The notes under the pieces are model-generated. The model ran no database searches and had not been told where the DNA came from. It worked only from the letters and a program-made list of their open reading frames with translations. From Portulaca oleracea (taxonomy: Eukaryota; Streptophyta; Magnoliopsida; Caryophyllales; Portulacaceae): DNA of 64,000 bases. The stretch spans positions 40,532,795 through 40,596,794 of the forward strand of contig CM055873.1 of the NCBI GenBank assembly GCA_029582165.1, written 5' to 3'. Positions 35,301 through 64,000 of this stretch are shown here, one piece after another. Position 1 is the first letter of the stretch; every line of letters begins with the position of its first letter. The position numbers and the translations under genes were made by a program.

Positions 35301-38146
35301 CTTGACATTAGAAAAAACCACCATCTTGGATCTTCTTGTATACAAATGAGTTTCGTGAAAGTTGACCTGCCAAAAATCCTAAATGGCAGTTAGAGTAAAT
35401 GGCCTAACATAATTTTCCAAATGTTGTCTTAGTTTACTCCCTCAACTTAAAATTCCCAAACTTTAATGAAAATTAGAGGATATATATTCAAATTTTATAC
35501 ATTATTTATGAACATTACATTCAAAGTTTATGATTCTAAAGCTCATGGCACAAATTAAGTCAATTGCAAAATTATGCAAGATTATTTTACTCTGGCTACC
35601 ATGTAAAGTCCCAACGAATCAACCTCCACCAAATTCGTTCATAGTCACAACATACCTAATTCCATGGTAGAATATATCATCATCCAAGATTTTTATACAT
35701 TGTATTAGTGTGAAATATCGCCAAAATACAAGATATTTTTAATAAGAAAAAAAAATTAGGTAAACTCGACCTGTACATTAAGCCCTTGTTTTAGGAGTAA
35801 CCACCAGTAAATTTTACAGGTCAGAGGCAAAGAGTAATCATAAACTATCTATGACAAACATGACTCATCAACTCAAAAGTTTCCACTCTATAGAGAACTT
35901 TTTGCTTCTATCAAAAATAAACCTTGGTGGGATAGCTCGAAGATAGGGTGCGATTGCCAACTTGGCTACCACATTTTTTATTCAAACTTAGTCTACTGGT
36001 GTACCAAGGTGAAAAGCATTAGCTTAAAATGCATAGCTAATTTACCAATCCATTTTCCCCATAAGAAAAAAAAAAAAAGAAAAAGAGATTAATAAATGAA
36101 GCAAAATCTCACATATTACTCTATTTGGTTGTGTTTTTTCATTGCCCAACAGGTAGTGGCTCTGAAGACACTAATGCTAGTCCACAGGCTTCTAACAGAA
36201 GGAGACCCAGCCTATGAACAAGAGATCTACTACACAACAAGGCGTGGGACTCGCCTGTTGAACATGTCAGACTTCCGAGACTCAAGATCCGACTCATGGG
36301 ACTACTCGGCATTCGTGAGGACCTATGCCATGTACTTGGATGAGAGGCTCGAGTATCGGATGCAAGGGAGGAGAAGGAAAAGCAGAGGTACCTCCTCCCT
36401 CCAAGAAAACGAAAACGAAAACGAAGATGACACTCCTGCTCCTGCCGTAACCTCTCCTGTAGGGAATGTTACAGTTCAGGACCTAAGCACTGATGAGATC
36501 TTGACTAAGATGCATCACTTGCAACTACTTCTTGAGAGGTTTTTAGCTACTAAGCCATCAGGTACTTTTTCGCCCCCGACTATTAGCAAGTCAGTCGATA
36601 AATATAGAAGAACAAGACTGTAAATCTGTCATAGACAACAGAGGCTACTATAATCAATGCAACCAACTCAAATATATGTTAGGAATCTATTCAGTGCTGA
36701 CTCCACAAATAAACATAGTAGGATCAGGTATAATAGATCTAAACTTTCAAGTTCAATATCTGGGTGAAAGGGCTCATTTTAAAAAAGATTTTCTATGAAT
36801 AACTTTTGTTTGTCCAAAGAATCTTGATCAGATTGACCCCCAGTTCATGTAAAATGGATCTGCCCCTGTTCCTAACCCAAGCTACAAGAAAGAAATAGCC
36901 TTCCTAGGGAGCCGCTAAACATTGCTAATAACCTTTTTTTTACTGATATAAATCCAGTAACGCCATGGTCACAACTTCCTCCTGTACTGATAACTTACTA
37001 GCTTTGGTTTCTGGTTTCTGGTTTAATGAATAACCCCCCCTTTTCTGTTGAAAAACTGATTCAGGGATGGCAAAGCATCATCGTCTTGTTACAGTAGCTC
37101 TGTATCCAATTGTGATAGAGAGTCAGCACATATATTATGACACAACAGAATTGCTTACAGTCCTCATCGATCGATTTGATGATCTTGAGATCCCAGTTTG
37201 TGTTAGAGTTCATGAGACCTTCTGCCGAATCTCAAAACAGTATGACGAGCTTGACGCATACTATTCTTGGTGCAAAGAAGCAGGAGTCATACGTGCCTCT
37301 GAGTGCCCTGAAGTAGAGAAAATCACTCCAAAGAAGCTTGAGTTAATGGATGAATTCATAAGAGGAAAAGCATCTGATGCACGCAGCAAACTCCCTGTCA
37401 TAGAAAATGAAGAGGCTGAAACCAATTCACAAGAGGAAGAGCAAGAGCAAGAGACTGTTGAAGAAATGAACCAAATAAAGGCACTTCCTCCCCCAGAAAA
37501 TGAACAGAAAAATGAGGAAGCTGAAAAAGTGGAGATACAAGTACCTGATTCTGGAGAAGCTGATCTACTGCATTTGGGAGACGACGCAAGTGAAGATTAC
37601 GGGGATAAACTAGCCTTGGTTCTTTTCGATGGGGAAGTGGGTCCTGCGCCTTTAGGCCCGCCACCACCCCCAATATGGGAAGTTGTACAGGACAATTCAG
37701 ACTGGGAGACTGCTCTGGTCCAGTCAGCAAGTTATTTGTCCCACCAGAAGGCATCCTTTGGCGGTAGCTTTGACACATTGGTTCTTGATGGCCTGTACCA
37801 GCAAGGGGCTGCAAACGCAGCCATGGCCGCCAACTCTGTTGGAGGGTCTGGGAGTGCCAGCAGTGTGGCTCTTGGGTCAGTTGGGAATCCACACCTCCTG
37901 GCGTTGCCAGCACCACCATCATCTTCGGGAATAGGCTCAGGGAATGTTGATCCTTTTGCACCCTCATTGGGGGTGCCCCCACCACCATACGTTCAGATGT
38001 CTGACTTGGAGGAGAAGCAAAGGTTGCTGGTACAAGAGCAGTTAATGTGGCAACAATATCAAAGAAATAGCATGCAGGGTCATCATGCGCTGCCCAACCT
38101 GCCAGGACGACCTCCCTACATGGGAGGTTACGGGTATGGACATTGA
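32331..38146 (+). CDS. PICALM5: AP180/CALM clathrin-assembly protein, PICALM5 type (three exons, 577 aa)
   Basis: ANTH proteins bind phosphoinositides and recruit clathrin and SNAREs at the plasma membrane; this subgroup includes Arabidopsis PICALM5A/B. Exons are 32331-32573, 36153-36561 and 37065-38146, with GT-AG sites and an uninterrupted frame. The ANTH domain opens with RRAIGAVKDRTSIGLAKV. The lipid-binding region reads VKTTRHQEFPAQERY. Exon 2 has TRRGTRLLNMSDFRD and WDYSAFVRTYAMYLDERLEY; exon 3 has VTVALYPIVIESQHIYYDTT. The C-terminal half is acidic and disordered with ADLLHLGDD, WETALVQSASYLS, an adaptor-type DPF (513-515), a glutamine-rich segment and a YGYGH end. Intron 1 is 3.6 kb and holds L1 debris. 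It ends about 600 bp from the stop codon of the convergent PSD gene. Confidence 0.95.
33712..35390 (-). mobile_element. L1 LINE remnant in PICALM5 intron 1 (RT end, zinc-binding region, RNase H)
   Basis: The best part is 34305-33712 on the minus strand: WKINVDATRMEGKWVGLGAG (first RNase H Asp), then ILESDYLKLI and FSYVKRDENSAAHNFARH (closing box). Upstream near 35290-35100 the minus strand reads KKFNGWKEIVNAEQRRR and similar, the region after the RT catalytic core. It lies antisense to PICALM5, between its exons 1 and 2, and has many stops. Confidence 0.75.
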
Positions 38147-38747
38147 TCACTTGGTGGGTTATAGTTACCAACTTTGTTCAGGCCCAAGGCAATCACACAC
38201 AAGAAAAAAAAAAAAAAAAAATCTCAGATTCTCAGTTGTATAGACAGTACTCTCACCATTGTAGAGCTTTCATGCAGAGTAGTGTAAATATTTCTGATAC
38301 AAATTAAATACGACTTCAGTACTCAAAAATCAAAATATGGCATATATGCTCCAACTTTACAGTAAAACATAATTACCGAATTCAATTCTGCAAAACCCAC
38401 AAGAAAGGGATAGCTTTAGACAGATTTTCATCAAGCTTCAGTTCCTCATACCACATTCTACGCAAACGCAATAATCAAATAAGTATGCTGTTACTGTAAA
38501 AATACATCAATATGTTCTTCCTCCCTCAGTGTATTTCTTATATGATACAAGTTGGAAATATGGATGCACACCAGTAACACTTCTTGATATATTCACAAAG
38601 GGGCGGAAGAAGAATAGTATACGGTGTGGACAAAACAGAGAAGGATAAAGGGAGAGAACATAGCATGAAGAGCTGATTTTTCTGATTTACATGTTGTAAC
38701 ATCGACTTTCCAACTACAATCATGTGCTGCCATGGTTGCCAATAGCT
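38147..38747. other. Tail-to-tail intergenic region shared by PICALM5 and PSD
   Basis: It must hold both 3'UTRs: PICALM5 from the left and PSD from the right. A poly(A) run is at 38203-38220 on the plus strand. No gene is seen and the cleavage sites are not evident. Confidence 0.4.
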
Positions 38748-62447
<23,700 letters not shown>

Positions 62448-64000
62448 CTGCAGAATGTGTAAGATAATAGACGAGTTACTAAAAAGAACAAATAGAAAAA
62501 AGCAACAAAACAACTTTTTCCCATTTTCTTGGTCACCAGCAATCCACTAACAATTACATTCTTTCAGGGTTAACCCATAAAGAGGGAAAAAAAAAGAAAG
62601 AATACCTACAAAAATGATGTTAAGTCCTAATCCTAAAAATGATGACCTAGCTTCAATTGTTTTTCAGGAATCAGCCTCTCCATGAACTTTAATTCATGGG
62701 GGGAAGGCTGCCTACATCTGAATTCCCCGGACCGTGCTCAAATGTGTTTCCTCTAGGAACCGTTGTTGGTGTTGTTGTTCTTGGTCTTGGTCTTGGTCTT
62801 GGTCTTGGTCTTGTATGAGAACCAACTAGGGCACAAAAGCTTGGTATCTTGGTGCTTTTAAACAAGGACAAGTAATGAAATAGGTCAAAATGTTGATAAA
62901 TGTGAACAAATCCCATGTCATCACTAACACATTTTACCACCTTCCAAAGATGCTCGTCATCTTAATTCTTCTCAAATTTATTTAGTTGCATATAAGTAGA
63001 GAATAATATTATGCTCTTCACAGAAGTTATATATTCTGGTTCGTAATTCCTAGACTCGCCCACAAATACACCAAGACCCTCTTAACGTTTCCACAATGGA
63101 ATCTTGTGTAGCTCACTCCTACTACACCAACCCACACACACCAAGTCCTTAATGCTTTTGTGGTATCTTGGGGTTATATTAGCTTCGAAATATTGTCAAA
63201 GATGCCACTAAAAAGTGTTAAAACCAGCTGAAACTGGTAATAGCAAATTCCTCTTAGTTTTCCTTTATTTATTTTTTTATGTTCATAACAGTTTTAGAAA
63301 AAGAAATAAAAACCTAAATGAAAGATAAAAAGCATACTGACCGAACCCCTTTCAATTTCTATTCTTCCCCTTCCCTTTCTTCATCATCATGCCCTCACAA
63401 ACACTAATTTCTTAATCCTTCCCCTTTTGAGCCTAATTTCTGAAAATTTTGAGACCATGAAACCTCTCACAACCCAAATTTTGTTGAAGATGTCTTTCAT
63501 TGGTAAACAAGCTCGGTTAAGGTTTTAACGATAGCTATGGATTCCCAAAGCAAAGCTCCAATGCTTCATCACTAGTAAACAATTTTTAGATTGATGTTCT
63601 TACTATTGCTTTGGCCTCAGTGACTCCCTGACAAACTCACCAGCAATGGCTGCCAATCTCAATGAATATAATTCTCACTCCTAATCTTTCATCTAACATG
63701 TATGAAACTTCATCCTCCTCCTTAAATATCATTTCTTTTTCTCTTTTTTTCTTCGCCTTCAGGGGATTTACAAACATGACTTCTGGGCAAGTCTATCTTT
63801 CTCTGTCCTTCTCTCTCTGTCTCAATATTTGAGTAAGGCAGCGAACAAAACCACAGGCGAGTGTAGCACAAAACCAAGGATGCAGATGCAGAAGCAGAAA
63901 ACGGACAATATGAATGTAGCAGAACAATGAAGACATCTGGATGCAAGAAAAAGTCAATAAAGATTTTGATTTTGTTTCCCCGGTTTCTTGGGTAATAGGT
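62448..64000. other. PSD intron or upstream region; no exon recognised
   Basis: The expected N-terminal C2-domain exons of PSD were looked for on the minus strand and not recognised. A (TTGGTC)n array of about six units lies at 62780-62815. The rest is AT-rich with CT-rich patches near 63730-63830. Confidence 0.4.

Noticed and set aside
37398..38171. 257-codon minus-strand frame
   Set aside because: It is antisense to PICALM5 exon 3, which has family motifs and correct splicing; the frame is a shadow.

Overview
This window reads as nuclear DNA from a flowering plant, probably a eudicot. Three intron-rich plant genes can be reconstructed exon by exon with GT-AG (once GC-AG) splice sites and matching phases. 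The rest is AT-rich, microsatellite-rich sequence packed with plant transposon families: L1 and RTE LINEs, Ty1-copia, Ty3-gypsy, hAT, Mutator-like, CACTA, PIF/Tourist and Stowaway. I see no tRNA, rRNA, CRISPR array or bacterial operon, and I cannot name the species.

Layout. 0-5 kb: a frameshifted N-terminal fragment resembling aspartyl-tRNA synthetase on the minus strand, then (GA)n, a CACTA end, a LINE 3' end and two TIR elements. 5.2-10.9 kb: RPA49, an RNA polymerase I subunit, plus strand, with a 5'UTR exon and four coding exons (415 aa). 11.5-14.0 kb: two related long-TIR Mutator-like elements, one inside the other, carrying GC-rich or gene-like inserts (Pack-MULE candidates). 16.8-19.9 kb: a Ty1-copia element with both LTRs, PBS, PPT and a perfect 5-bp target duplication but most of pol deleted. 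21.7-29.4 kb: gypsy integrase remnant, Tourist MITE, an L1-like element interrupted by a TIR transposon that itself holds another LINE fragment, an L1 5' part on the minus strand and a CACTA end.

32.3-38.1 kb: an AP180/CALM clathrin-assembly protein of the PICALM5 type, plus strand, three exons, 577 aa, with L1 debris in intron 1. 38.7 kb to beyond 62.4 kb: a C2/EF-hand phosphatidylserine decarboxylase (PSD2/PSD3 type), minus strand. Seventeen exons (517 aa including the pyruvoyl-forming GGST motif) lie in the window and the N-terminus lies off its right end. Its introns hold L1 and RTE remnants, a 504-bp hAT-like element with a perfect 8-bp TSD, a Stowaway, a minisatellite-bearing foldback-like element and long (CA)n arrays.

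The three genes share no pathway beyond housekeeping: rRNA transcription, endocytic coat assembly and endomembrane phospholipid synthesis. PICALM5 and PSD converge tail to tail across about 600 bp. I found no convincing new multi-gene system. The observations most worth following are the nested Pack-MULE-like pair, the three-layer insertion stack at 23.5-24.6 kb, two odd palindrome-ended repeat elements, and the duplicated flanks of the (CA)n array.
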